A stretch of 64,000 nt of DNA from Calliopum simillimum (Eukaryota > Arthropoda > Insecta > Diptera > Lauxaniidae): positions 73,797,407-73,861,406 of the forward strand of contig OX638372.1 of NCBI GenBank assembly GCA_951812925.1. Direction: 5' to 3'. The notes beneath the pieces were generated by a model. The model worked only from the letters and a program-made list of their open reading frames with translations, searched no databases and had not been told where the DNA came from. A program made the position numbers and the translations under genes. Shown one piece after another: positions 9,187 through 20,912 of the stretch (its first letter is position 1; each line of letters begins with the position of its first letter).

Positions 9187-11141
9187 TTCCTATTGGTGTA
9201 AGTATCAAGCATAAAAAATTTGGTGCTAATCGGAAAATATTTGACCGTGCCCCTAGGTCGTTGGTTTTTTTTAGAAGGAGGAGGTTGGCACCTCCCATTT
9301 TTTATAGAAAATTTTTTCCTAGTGCCAATTACATATGTACCCAATCTCATAAGCCTAGGTCAAATATTTCCAGATACACGACGAATTTGGGGTGAAGAGG
9401 GCGTGGCATCCCCCATTTTTTATTGGATACTATTTACTCAAGTATTGTTCATTTACGTACCAAATTTCATTCACTATGGTTAATAGTTTCAAAGGTAGGA
9501 TTTATTCTTTCGATTAAAGCAACATATCAACTTACTTCGTATCATCTCACTCATACTTTTATTCCTTAAGATTATGATTTACCTGATGATCGCGCAGGTC
9601 GAAATATGGGTGCTATTTTTTCTATATAACATGACGATAACAAAAATATATAACACTTGGTAAACGAACTTCAAACGATAAAGATGTCTAGCGATGAAGA
9701 AAAAAGCGCAAACTCATTTTGTACACTTACCTGCAAAAACCAGAATTAAAATATTCAGCCATAGCTAAAAAAACAGGTGCATCAAAAATCACTGTCCAAA
9801 GGGTTATTTCGAATTAAAGAAAGGGTCAACTTATTACGCGGGGAAAGGGTTCAGGTAGAAAAGCCAGTATAGATCCACAGTTGGTGAAAAAGGTGAAGCG
9901 CCTTTTTAAGCAGAATCCAAACACTTCAGAACGAGATATGGCTGCCAGAGCAGGAACCTCAAAATCTTCTATAAACAGACTAAAGAAAAAACTTAAGCTA
10001 AAGACCTACAGAGTTGAAAAAGTACCAGACCGTTCCCATGAAAAGCAGTTAGAGGCTCAAAAGCGAGCTCGAAAGTTATATGTCGATTACCTGACTAAAT
10101 TTGACTGCTGCATAATGGACGATGAAACATACGTTAAGGCAGATTTTAAACAGCTACCAGGACACGAATTTTACACCTGTTCGGCGAAGGGGCAGGTACA
10201 GAGCAAATTTAAAGATAAGAAAATTGCAAAATTTCCCAAGCAGTATATAATTTGGCAGGCCATATGCACTTGCGGTCTGAGAAGCAGTTTTTTTGTAACA
10301 CAGGGCACAATTAACTCGAAAATTTATATTGATGAATGCCTTCGAAAACGTCTTTTGCCATTTATTCGTGAGCAAGGGGGTACTGTAATATTCTGGCCTG
10401 ATTTCGCAGCCTCTCACTACTCTAGAGCCACCATAGAATGGTACAATAGCAATAATGTAAAGTTAGTTCCCAAAAATGTGAATCCACCTATCTGCCCAGA
10501 GCTTCGACCTATTGAGAGATATTGGGCTCTAATGAAATCAAATCTTCGGAAGAGTAAAAGTACTGCAAAAAATTTAAAAGATTTCAAAAATAAGTGGCGA
10601 AGGTCGTACGGTACTGTCGACGAAACAACTGTACAAAACTTAATGAAGGGTCTTAAGAAAAAAAGCAAAATATTTTTATATAAAATAAATATAGGATACA
10701 TTTTATTTCGAAATACGCTCGGCTTCGTTCTGGTTCTTTGAAAATCCCATAATTCAAAAATCATTTAACGATTTGCATGATTTTTTGCTTTTGAAGACAT
10801 GCTATCAGATTCCAGGACAAACTCATATTTGAAAGACCCTCGGCATCGTCCGGAATATTAAAAAATTTTGGCACCGGGACAAATTACATTCGCTGGAAAA
10901 ATGTCCAATACAGGGATATAAAAAAAGACCTTCTGAGACTGTGTGACAGATATGGATGAGATTACGTATATACATTTTTAAAGGGTATCGGAAACGGGCG
11001 AATGAAGTCGCTCCCAGGAAACAAGTTTGGATGCGTTTTTCCAACCTTCAACGGCTTGGGGCACGGTCAAATATTTTCCGATCGGAACCAAAATTTTTAT
11101 GCTTGATACTTACACCAATTGAACATTTTTCAGCCATATAA
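9187..11141 (+). mobile_element. DD37E Tc1/mariner-type transposon with about 90-bp inverted repeats
   Basis: A segment around ATTGGTGTAAGTATCAAGC (9192) recurs inverted at about 11103-11125, and the two arms match over about 90 bp, flanking the transposase at 9684-10741. The 5' leader holds two copies of a block with GGAGGTTGGCACCTCCC or GGGCGTGGCATCCCCC. The same arm and leader sequences occur without transposase at 40100-40400. Exact ends and a TA duplication are not resolved. Confidence 0.65.
9684..10741 (+). pseudogene. DD37E transposase (Tc1/mariner superfamily, ITmD37E-like)
   Basis: Begins at ATG 9684. A one-base frameshift near 9703 and an in-frame TAA at 9815-9817 disable the N terminus, after which the frame is open to 10741. 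Two helix-turn-helix segments are visible: YSAIAKKTGASKITVQRVI (before the stop) and ERDMAARAGTSKSSINRLKK. The catalytic triad is MDDETYV, FWPDFAAS and RPIERYW, with exactly 37 residues between the second Asp and the Glu. This spacing defines the DD37E group described from mosquitoes. The enzyme would cut and paste the element at TA sites in the nucleus. The catalytic domain is intact, so decay seems recent. Confidence 0.88.
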
Positions 11142-12119
11142 CATATGACAGGTCTACTAACTATATACTATCCCAAAGATGCTAAATTTGATAAAAGAAA
11201 TTACTTCTATTTTTCAGCTCTACCTCTGTCAGAACCCAATTTCAAATCTGGAAAGAGATGAGAGTTCTTCTTTTTATATCCTTTGCACTAGCAAAAGTAA
11301 AGTAATATCTTCACCGGGATTCATGAGAAAAGAAACATGCGGCCACGGGTGATACCCCAATACCTCAAGATAACTTTTATTAAAGTCAAATATGCCAAGC
11401 GCTACCTCTTGTTTATGGCATATTCTGCTTTATGTTGTTTGACTTTATTTTGGGTAATCTGGGGTTTTTTAATTGCAGTATCTCGCGCTGCGTTGGAGCT
11501 CAAAAGTTTCATTTCTTATTCCGTTGAACAGAATTCATAAGCTCAGGAAAAAAATGGCATTTGATTCAATGTAAATTAGCAACGATTAAGGTCCAAAGTC
11601 CAAATTATTTGAATTGATTTTTTGATTTATAGCAATTAAAATGAATGTGATTAATATTCAAATCATATATAATTTCCTTTTGTTTTAAAAAACAAAAAAA
11701 TTTCAATTGAAATTTCTTTTTAATTTAAGAAACATTCTTGCTAGATTCAAACACATTTCTATTTGTTTTGGTTCCCTTCTAACTAATTGTTACACTGTAC
11801 AACTTTTAAAAGTTTTATATTTTATTATATTATTTTACAGCCAAAAATGCTATCTAACCATACGTTAAGCACCAAAGTCTTGTTTCTCCAACAAGTTTTT
11901 TTCTCATATGATAGCTCTACTTTTGAAATACACCCAAGGATTCCCAACTGACACCAGTTTCTATTAAAGATATGTCTGCAACTTCTGACGGCTATCTTTG
12001 AGCGGTATCTCATGCTCATGCTCATGCTCCAGAGCAGGATAATGTGGAAAAACGTTTCAAGTACACACACCTGAAACAAAAATATACAGCAAACAAAAAT
12101 ACAACTAGTAATTTTCGAT
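11142..12119. other. No recognisable gene
   Basis: AT-rich sequence. Short ORFs at 11337-11540 and 11825-12079 match nothing I recognise. A small CATGCT repeat (ATGCTCATGCTCATGCTC) lies at about 12010-12027. Confidence 0.5.
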
Positions 12120-12375
12120 GTATTTTGCGATGCTGAGTTTGAATCTGGGATCAGAAATGCTATATCCCGTATGGTTTTTGAGATATTTTAACCTAAAAGT
12201 CAAGAAAACACTGATTTTTGCAATCTTTGAGGCCATATAACAAAACAAGGTAGTTTCTTTACATAAAACTTGATATTTCTTTAAAGCCTTATATAATTTA
12301 TTTCGATATATTTATTTTTCTCCGAAATATCGTAAACTGAAATAATGAAAAAACGAATAACTTTGTAAATGCCAT
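12120..12375. repeat. Fragment related to the family 3 palindromic element
   Basis: Contains TGTATTTTGCGATGCTGA, GTATGGTTTTTGAGATATTTT and TTTTTCTCCGAAATATCGTA in the same order as an arm of the element at 32267-35530. No matching second arm follows; the family 1 element at 12380 is inserted at its edge. Confidence 0.6.
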
Positions 12376-12379
12376 CATA

Positions 12380-13773
12380 CACGGGGGTTCAAAACATTTT
12401 TTAACCCTCAAGTTGCATCACTCGGAAAGTTTTTATATTTTCTTGTTCAGGGTACTTTCCTTATCATATAAAAAAAAAAAAATTAAGAAAATCCGTCGGG
12501 CGCTTTTTTTTTTAAATCGAATTTTCAGATTTTGGCAAAGTTGAGTTAAGTCAAAAATAACATGCGAAAACTAAAATCAACAAAATGGAACACAAATAGT
12601 CATTTCTAACTAACTTTTGGATGCTGAATTCAAATCTGTTAACAAAATCGATCTATCGCTACAGAATTTTGAGATATCCTAACCCAAAAATTACCAAAAT
12701 ATAAGATTTTTCGTGATTTTTTCCTACTTTTGGGGTTATGTAACACTACATTGTAATACTTTGTCATGAAACCTGTTATGTTAGTCAAAAGCACATATCT
12801 TTGCGTACAAAACTCTTTTTAAATTATATCAATATCTTTTTTTTTCTTGGAGTTATCCTTACCTAAATATTTAAAAAGAAACAAAAACAAGATTTTCAAC
12901 TACGTTGGAGGTTACATAGAGAACGCACGAAATTTTTTTGGTCTTTTATACAAACTGCATCACTTATAATCATTTATTGTCTTCAAAATGAGCTATCAAA
13001 TAGTCATCTACGATTTTGCTTTACAAAGTTATGAGCTCTTTAATATGACATCAAGAAATACAAAAACTTTATGCCAAAACAAGGAATACACTGAAGTTAA
13101 AAAGTTAGTTTGCTTAAAATTGTTGTGACGAAGAAGGAAAAATTCGTAGGTGACCACTCGATGGCTGATTTTGAAGACGAAGGATTGTAGTAAGTAATTC
13201 AGTTAGTATAAAAGACCAAAAAAATTTCGTGCGTTCTCTATGTAGCCTTCAACGTAGTCGAAAATCTTGTTTTTGTTTCTTTTTAAATTTTTAGGTTAGG
13301 ATAACTCCAAGAAAAAAAAAGATATTGATATAATTTAAAAAGAGTTTTGTACGCAAAGATATGCTCTTTTAACTAACATAACAGGTTTTATGACAAAATA
13401 TTACACTGCCTTGTTACATAACCTCAAAAGTGGGAAAAAATCGCGAAAAATCTTATATTTTGGTCGTTTTTGGGTTAGGATATCTCAAAATTCTGTAGCG
13501 ATAGAACGATTTTGTTTACGGATCTGAGTTCAGCATCCAAAAGTTGGTTAAAAATGACTATTCGCGTTCCTTTTTATTAATTTTAGTTTTCGCATGTTAT
13601 TTTTGACTTAACTCAACTTTGCCAAAAACGGAAAATTCGATTTAAAAAAAAAGCGCCCGACGGATTTTCTTAATTTTTTTTTTATATAATAAGGAAAGTA
13701 CCCTGAACACAAAAATATAAAAACTTTCCGAGTGATGCAACTTGAGGGTTAAAAAATGTTTTGAACCCCCGTG
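12380..13773 (-). mobile_element. Palindromic CAC-GTG element, family 1, copy c (4-bp TSD CATA)
   Basis: 1394 bp with terminal CACGGGGGTTC inverted repeats and perfect CATA duplications (12376-12379 and 13774-13777). The central segment (about 12950-13200) is reversed relative to copies a and b, so this copy inserted in the opposite orientation. Arms carry the same AGATATCCTAACCC boxes. It has no coding capacity. Confidence 0.85.
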
Positions 13774-13966
13774 CATACTCTGTGTTGCGCAACGTGGAAT
13801 AACGTTTTAACTACCAATGAATTTTGAATATGAAACGTTTTTCCATTTTAAGAAGTTATAATAAGCAAATAATTAAACAAGTATTATTATTAAACAATTT
13901 TTTTTTCAGAAATTGTCTGCTAATTTTAAAACGCTTACAACGTTAATTGCGATCATGCTTCAATTA

Positions 13967-16032
13967 CACTGTACTAGTTGACACGGGTCGGACGGGAAAT
14001 CGGTCATTCTTACCTAATTTGGGCATGGGGAATTCAGTGGTGTTAACCGTTTTGCTGGATTGGTTCATCGCCCCTTACAAAAAGTTCAAATCAAAATTTC
14101 GACTAGAAAGTTTTGTTTTTCATAAAGAATCTTTTATTAAATTATGATGAATCAATGATTTTTCATCAAAATTATATTTTCCCGTTCAGGATGTATTAAT
14201 TGGCAATTTAGTGGCTAATTTTTTTATAAATTCATCGGATACTTCTTAACTTTAACGTTAATTTTTACCGAATTTTCTTATAGAGTGGGCGCTAGACGGT
14301 CTTGAGTATGCAAAATATGAGTACGAAAAACTGAGCTGAGTTTCTCATAAGTCTGACTATGAGTAACAAAAAAGTGGATGCTGCCAGGATCTGCGGTGGT
14401 CCATGTTTTAAGCCCCTACCCCGGTCCAGTCCAAATATGGTTTTCCGTTCTCAGTTTTTATAGCAATTTATGATGGATCGGGACCTTCTTATTATACCCT
14501 ACACCCAGGGTATATTCACTTTGTCCTTCCGTTTGTAACGCAGAGAAGGAGGCGTGGCAGATATGGAAAAGTATATATATTCTTGATCAGCGTCACCTCC
14601 TGAGTCGATATAGCCATGTCCGTCTGTCTGGCTGGCTGGCTGGCTGGGTAACGGCTGTGTGTGGAAATACATTTTTTGGGAAAACTAAGCAAGATAATTC
14701 AATGAAATTTGGTACACAGCCTCCGTCATCAAAGTTAGCTCGGGGGATTGAAAATGAGCGAAATCGGTCAACGGGCACGCCTACCGCCCATACAAAAAAT
14801 GTCTTCAAAATGCAAATTTTTGAGTATTTTTCTCAACAACGCAACCAAAATACATATAAATACTACGAATTGTCAGCGCAAGCTCTGACAAAAAACTGGT
14901 CGAATTCGGACAAGAGGGCGTGGCACCTCTCATATAAGTAAAAGCTTCAAAACGCTGTACAGAAAGCGTTTTTTGAGATAATCGAACTAGATTTGACTCG
15001 GACAATAAAAACTATAAATGCAAGCTTTAAGCAAAAACTGGACAAAATCGGACAAGAGGGCGAGGCTCCTCCCATATAAGCAAAAGCTTCAAAACGCTAT
15101 TCTGAAAACATTTTTTTAGATAATCCAACCAAATTTCACTTAAATACTAAGAACTATAAATGCAAACTCTGAGAAAAAACTGGGTGCATTCGGAGGGCGT
15201 GGCACCTCCCATATTAGCAAAATTTTCAAAATACTGCTGTGTAGGGTATTTAATGTTTGGCCAGGCCAAAGGTAACACCCTTACTAGTTACGATTATGAT
15301 CTTGGTTTTTTTTCTATCACTTCAGGATCCTGAGTTATCCCTGCACAAAAGTAAAAAATTCACTGTTTTAAGGTCTATGAAAAACTATTTAACAAAAACA
15401 GCAAATAGTAAAATTAATTTTTGTTAATGACTACGGATAGCAAAAATTACCCTTAACAAGCCGTACTTTAGCTATTTTTCAATTGGATCACCACATCGTG
15501 AGTAATAAACCTTTAAAAGCGGGATATCTCACAATAACATCCAAAGGCTATATCCGGACCGATAACTAAAAACTTTAAATTTTATTAATTTTATCATTTT
15601 ATTGGAAAAATTTCAAGCTTTTAGAGAAAAAAATCATATGACAAATGACAGTTCTATTCTAGATTTAGTGAATAAATCCACAAATGACTGAGCAAAAATT
15701 AAAATTTTAAGAAAATTCGGAAAAAATTAACGTTAAAGTAAAAAAATATCCAATAAATTGATTTAAAAGTTAGCAATTCGAATGTCTATTAATTCATCAT
15801 GGACTGGGAAATATACTTCTGATGAAAAATCATTGATTTATCAGAAGTTACTAAGAGATTCTTTATGAAAAACGCCTCTTTCTAGACGTAATTTTGATTT
15901 TACCTTTTTGTATGGGGTGATGAACCAATCCAGCAAAACGGTTAGCACCACTGAATTCCCCGTACCCGAATTAGGTAAGAATGACCTATCTCCGCAAGAC
16001 CAAAAAAAAAGGTCCCAAAAACTAGTACAGTG
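13967..16032. mobile_element. Foldback-like element with CACTGTACTAGT ends and a TTA duplication
   Basis: Inverted arms of about 320 bp (13967-14285 and 15710-16032) begin CACTGTACTAGTT. The ends are flanked by TTA. A 3-bp duplication with CACT ends fits CACTA/EnSpm, while the TTA target also fits PIF/Harbinger, so the superfamily is open. About 1.4 kb between the arms is not palindromic and contains a nested DINE-1-like copy (14493-15287). No transposase was seen. Confidence 0.65.
14493..15287 (+). mobile_element. DINE-1/INE-1-like Helitron (Helentron-type), copy a
   Basis: Starts TATACCCTACACCCAGGG, whose TATACCC/GGGTATA forms the 5' palindrome. Next comes the block with TATATATTCTTGATCAG and CCATGTCCGTCTGTC typical of DINE-1. 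There are three tandem units of about 143 bp, each with GGGCGTGGCACCTC-like motifs. The 3' end is a hairpin (TTGGCCAGGCCAA) followed about 13 nt later by CTAG at 15284-15287. There is no coding capacity; it would be moved by a Rep/helicase in trans. It is nested in the element at 13967-16032. Confidence 0.85.
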
Positions 16033-16670
16033 TTATTAATTAACGAAACGAGTTGTGGACGCGTCCAGGGTTGCCAGAATTTTTTACCGCAAGGCACACC
16101 AACTACATTGAAAAAGCGCAAGTTTTTTGGAAAAATCGCCCAATTTTATTTATGTTTTAAAAATAACGTTTTGTTAATGTTTTTTTTTTTATTTTTGAAT
16201 AAGGGTTGTAATCATTACATGTTGGTCTTCAAGGTTTTAGCTCTGGAAATTTCCTACAAAATTACGTAAAGAATATTTTTGTACGACTTATAGTTTAGGA
16301 GATCACCCAATTTAAATAGTTGTAAACAGTTATGATACGAAACGCTACTTATAAGTTCATATTAATATATCTTATATTTTAAATTGCGATAACTCTTCAA
16401 AAAGGAGTCGTGCAAACAAAATTAAAATACCGTTCTAAAAAATATTTTTGAAAAACCATTAAGATTTTGAAAATTTTGGTTTTTGAAGGATATCTCCGAA
16501 TCGGTAAGTACTACGATAAAAAGTAAAAGGCCCAATTTTGTAGAGAATCACAAGTACTACAATGCCTCATCCACAATCAATGCGGGACTTGCAGGAAACT
16601 TTTTAAGTTTTTTCTTATTTCGTTCTCATTCCCGCATTGATAATAAAAACTGGTCTGCAATCACTGCTTG

Positions 16671-17142
16671 CAGTAAAATTTGACGTCTATGCCGATCCCT
16701 ATAATTAAACATTAAAACCGATTAAAATGTGTAAAAAAGAATACAAATTTAATTTACCGTTTTGTTGGCGTCGAACAGAATTGATATTTATCAGTTATTT
16801 GTGTTTTATTTTTTAAATATATTTGGCATTTTTCAAACAAAAGTTTATAGTGATGCTTATTTTCTCTTGCTAAATCTGCACGTAACCGAATATAGAGCAA
16901 GTAAAATTGCAGTAAAATTTGACGTCTATGCCGATCCCTATAATTAAACATTAAAACCGATTAAAATGTGTAAAAAAAGAATACAAATTTAATTTACCGT
17001 TTTGTTGGCGTCGAACAGAATTGATATTTATCAGTTATTTGTGTTTTATTTTTTAAATATATTTGACATTTTTCAAACAAAAGTTTATAGTGATGCTTAT
17101 TTTCTCTTGCTAAATCTGCACGTAACCGAATATAGAGCAAGT
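16671..17142 (+). repeat. Recent 239-bp tandem duplication inside the hAT element
   Basis: The run beginning CAGTAAAATTTGACGTC occurs at 16671 and again at 16910. The two copies differ by a one-base A-run length change and a GGCATT/GACATT substitution, so the duplication is young compared with the host element. Confidence 0.9.
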
Positions 17143-18228
17143 ACTCGCAACTTTTTGATATATATTTTACAACATATGTAATTAAACGAAACCAATTATA
17201 ATAATAATGTGTTAAAGAAAAATGTGAGACAGTTAGACTTTCTAAACTTATGTACACAATGTTCAAATAAAGTTATGTGACAGCGTCTAAACCAAAACAG
17301 CATACAACATTATAAAAAAATATGCTTTGATGTATATTTGCATAAGGGAGCACTTATTTGCAAAGTTTGACATTTTACTGTTCGAAAATAATAAAGTTGC
17401 AAAAAAAAGTAACTAAAAAAATTAGAACATATTCGTCAATTTTGCTCAATTTGGAGATTGATGCAGAAAGTGATTTTTTAAAAGAATTTATTTGTTGTTA
17501 TTATAGTTCTGAATTGACAACCTGAAATAGTTTTTGAGGTCTGTAGGCTCAGAGTTGCTTATTTTTTTTTAAAATATTCACATATGAATATTCTTTTCTC
17601 GCGGTAACCCATCGCTTTACCCATTTGCTCCTCTTTTAATGTTTATTATTTTTTCAGCAAGCGCAATAATTAAATTTTCTTATTTTCTATGTTTACTACT
17701 GACGGTTTGGACATGAATGATAGTTTGACCGCTACCAACAATCATTCAAAACCGATGAAGTTTTGACTGACGAACATGATAGATAGTCTGTACCCCTTTT
17801 AGGAAGTCGCCCAAGATTTTAATTACACTTTTAGAATATTTCGAACATGAGTATGGCACCGACTACTTTTGAATGTATCCATTTGCTACAAACATTAGAA
17901 AAAATTGTCACTAGTTCGTTTTACTGTTCCTGCATCGGGGGAACAAGCAACAACTTTGCATGAAATCGAAAAGCTTTTTCTTACTCTCAATGCCTACATG
18001 CGGTAAAATATAATTTTTTGATCTGCTCTAACTCATGAAATTTCAACTAACTGTTTTATTTGCACCTGTTCCTGCATTGATTGTGGATAGGGCATTAAGC
18101 GAAATGTAAAGATATGATAAGACCTGTTTTTTGGAATATCTTCTAAACGGTTACTTCTATGTGTACACATATTGCTTACTTACTTTTGTAGATCTTGTGT
18201 TTTTTTTACAAAATTGGGCCTTTTACTT

Positions 18229-18343
18229 TTTATCATCCCAGTGTGCCAGACAATTCGCTTTTTTTTTGGAATTTCTCCCGCAAACGGATCAGTAACGGAT
18301 GAAAAAGCGAAGATATGAACCGTCTGGCACACTGGGATATGAC
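18229..18343. mobile_element. Short MITE of about 105 bp nested in the right arm of the hAT element
   Basis: CCCAGTGTGCCAGAC and its complement GTCTGGCACACTGGG bound the segment. The corresponding left arm of the hAT element near 16500 lacks it, which shows it is an insertion. The duplication is unclear; TAT (3 bp) is the best direct match. Confidence 0.6.
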
Positions 18344-19015
18344 TCTTCGTTTCCGAAATATCCTTCAAAAACCAATATTTTCAAAGCCTTAACGGTTTTT
18401 CAAGAATATCCTTAAGGTCATGACGGTTGCTTGGTTTTTAAATTTTAAGATGGCATAAAATTATAATGAAATCACATAGACTCAAATGATTGAAAATAGC
18501 CCAATTTGCGACTTTTAGCCCAACGAAAAATTTGGCGTAAATGAATGCTGAAAATAGCCCAATCCGCGATAAGTAGCCCAATCTGGCAAGCCTGGACGCG
18601 TCGACAATAATGCACTCACTAACTATGCAATCACCTAATTATTAGTATTTTGCATTATTAAAATAAGTACCTATTATTATAATTATTTCGAAAGAAAAAT
18701 AATTGGATTCAATAAAAGAAAGGCAACTTAAAGCCGCTTCAGACTATCTGAGAAGTCATCCCTGAAACTCTTATGATTTGTCAAATATGAAAACTCTGAT
18801 AGTGTGAAAACAAATTTACTTCACAAATGATTTATCATATGAAAACTTTTATGAATTATTTTGGCATAAGATTTGAATCTATTTGCTGTGTGAAAAATAA
18901 AAACAATTTGAGCAAAATAAATCAAAAACAACTAAAATTTGACAGTCATAGAAAAAATCACACAGAAAACGCATATGACTCCTCATATAGTCTGAAGTGC
19001 CTTTTAAACATAAAT

Positions 19016-19264
19016 GGACAGTGTTATGCAATAATGAGTCAACCCACTCGAAATTAGTTTTGAGATATTTACGTTTTTGTGTAGATGTCGTAGAACAAAT
19101 GATATGAAAATGTCAAACAAATTTTGTTGTTTTCAACCTCTTATTAACAATATTTAGGTTCGGTTTTTTAAAAATAGGTGCTTCTTCATATTTAGAATCG
19201 AACTGTATTCATAAGTCGAAAAAAATTTGTTTGAGGGTTGACTTGTTATTGCATAACAGTGTCC
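19016..19264. mobile_element. 249-bp MITE with 30-bp inverted ends
   Basis: GGACAGTGTTATGCAATAA at the left is matched inverted at the right, 27 of 30 positions overall. AAAT flanks both sides (19012-19015 and 19265-19268), a possible 4-bp duplication but low in complexity. No coding content. Confidence 0.55.
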
Positions 19265-19880
19265 AAATATAATAATATTTATTTTGCGAAAAGAAATTAA
19301 CAAAATTCACCACACAATTAATGACATTGACAACTCAATTGTCGACACCACATTGTCGACGGTACGAAACAACGCGTCGTGGAACAATACTGACAGATAC
19401 ATTTTGGCATTGCTTTTTATTTTTATTCGTTTACCTTATGCAGCGTTGCTTGCTGCTAGTGATGATTAATTATTGAAAAAAAAAAAAGTTTAATAAGGCT
19501 ATTCTATTTGAAATAAAATTGAAAACTGTTCTTAAATGGAGCAGACAAATTTTGAAAAAAACGGTTTTGTTATGGCGGGTTAGTGATCACAAAGAAATTT
19601 TAATTAAAATTCACAATAAAGAATAGACCAAAATTTTTTGCTTGATTATAGATTCTTTTCAGTCAGTACAAAACAAAAAAATGCCAAAATCAAAAGACAG
19701 TCTGCAAATTACATCTTAATAATAGGTCATTACTATGTTGAGGAAAACTTTCAAGCCAAATTCAATTGCCACTTCATATTAATCAATTAATTCCTATACA
19801 AAACAAATTTAAAGCGCAACGACTTTTTCTCGCACTCTCTTTTGTTTGGCATTTCTTTGATATTGTACTTTTTCTTCCAG

Positions 19881-20081
19881 GAGTTCCTTGTTGCCGGATT
19901 TATGACAAGAAAACTTTGGCTAGCAAGGCTCATATTGGACATACATATAGATGTGAGCCTGTGGGAAAGGTTTCCCAATTATCTGGAATGCGGCTTACTT
20001 ACTTATCCAGAACTTATGGCAGAAACACTGAGGCTAGAGCGACTAATGTTGGCCGAACTTTTAGACGAAAACTTTCAGTAA
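19881..20081 (+). other. Possible short coding exon (unrecognised)
   Basis: A convincing acceptor (TACTTTTTCTTCCAG, ending at 19880) precedes a 66-codon open frame to a TAA at 20079-20081, ending LERLMLAELLDENFQ. Base composition is less AT-rich than the surroundings. Other frames here are also open, which weakens the case, and I recognise no family. It could be a nested gene, a transposon remnant or chance. Confidence 0.22.
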
Positions 20082-20912
20082 CATCCTAGGGCCGCCGTCT
20101 TAGCCGTAATTCAAGGTAGAAAAAATTAGTTTTAGGGTTGAAAAAACATGAGGATGAGAACATTCATATTTTTTGCTATCGTTCAAAGCTAATCTTATAA
20201 CAATAGTTTCATACTATGAAATTCATAGCATTTTGATTCCGATCGTATAGTCAACCATATGGAAACAGTCAGATTTTTAGGAATTCGAAAAGAAAAAAGA
20301 AATTCTATTCAATTTAGATTTATAAATTACTTATTACTTTAAGCGTTGTAACATTTCTATTTATTGTGTATGGCATATTTTTATAAATCGTCTTAAGTGG
20401 CTTGAAAAGTTTGTTTTATCATCTGACTAAAACATATTTATGTAGTTGTTTTTTATTTTTTTAATTGGAATTTCGAGATCGATGTCGGGTTGCTGATGTA
20501 AATGTGGCAGCTTGAGAAATATCTGGCAACTCCTGTGAAGAAACGTCAACGGTGAACCGGCTATGATCAAAAAATTAAAGTTTTAATATTTTGAAGCCTT
20601 TGATATGGCGAATTTACTTTTAATCCATTGACGCACTTTGTTCTGAAGAACTGAAAGTTTATGGCTTCAATCGTTAGTGAGTGCTTTTCATTAAAGTGGT
20701 TGCTGCCATAGCTTAAGAACGAAACAAACATAAAGGAATCCCGATAATGTGCTTAGCTTGGACAACTACCACTTAAAACTCATACTTGCTATTCACAATC
20801 AAATATTCTTCTTCTTCTTCTTAGAATATATAACTCATTACGAGCAATATACATATGTGTTTTTAAAGAGAGCAACCATAAACATGGCGTTCTATTTTGC
20901 AGCTCTCAGTAT

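Larger units (their letters stand above)
16066..18594. mobile_element. Non-autonomous hAT element, 2.5 kb, with perfect 8-bp duplication
   Basis: Termini CAGGGTTGCCAGA and (inverted) CAGGCTTGCCAGA match at 12 of 13 positions. GACGCGTC flanks both ends (16058-16065 and 18595-18602). CAG.GTTGCC ends with 8-bp duplications are diagnostic of hAT. Second-tier inverted blocks lie at about 16440-16600 and 18060-18430. No transposase ORF is visible. The interior carries a 239-bp tandem duplication and a small nested MITE. Confidence 0.85.
18603..20912. other. No firm gene; one small inverted element and one weak exon candidate
   Basis: AT-rich. Contents worth noting are the MITE-like inverted repeat at 19016-19264 and the open segment at 19881-20081, listed separately. 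TCTTCTTCTTCTT at about 20809 is a microsatellite. Confidence 0.5.

Noticed and set aside
9573..9605. CTGATGA followed by GTCGAAA, resembling a third hammerhead
   Set aside because: The bases between do not form helix II (no closing G-C, no complementary arms) and no helix I or III partner was found.
10417..10764. 115-aa minus-strand ORF
   Set aside because: Exact antisense shadow of the DD37E transposase.
16754..17266. Repeated ORF ending ITDKYQFCSTPTKR on the minus strand
   Set aside because: It appears twice only because of the 239-bp tandem duplication; no family resemblance.
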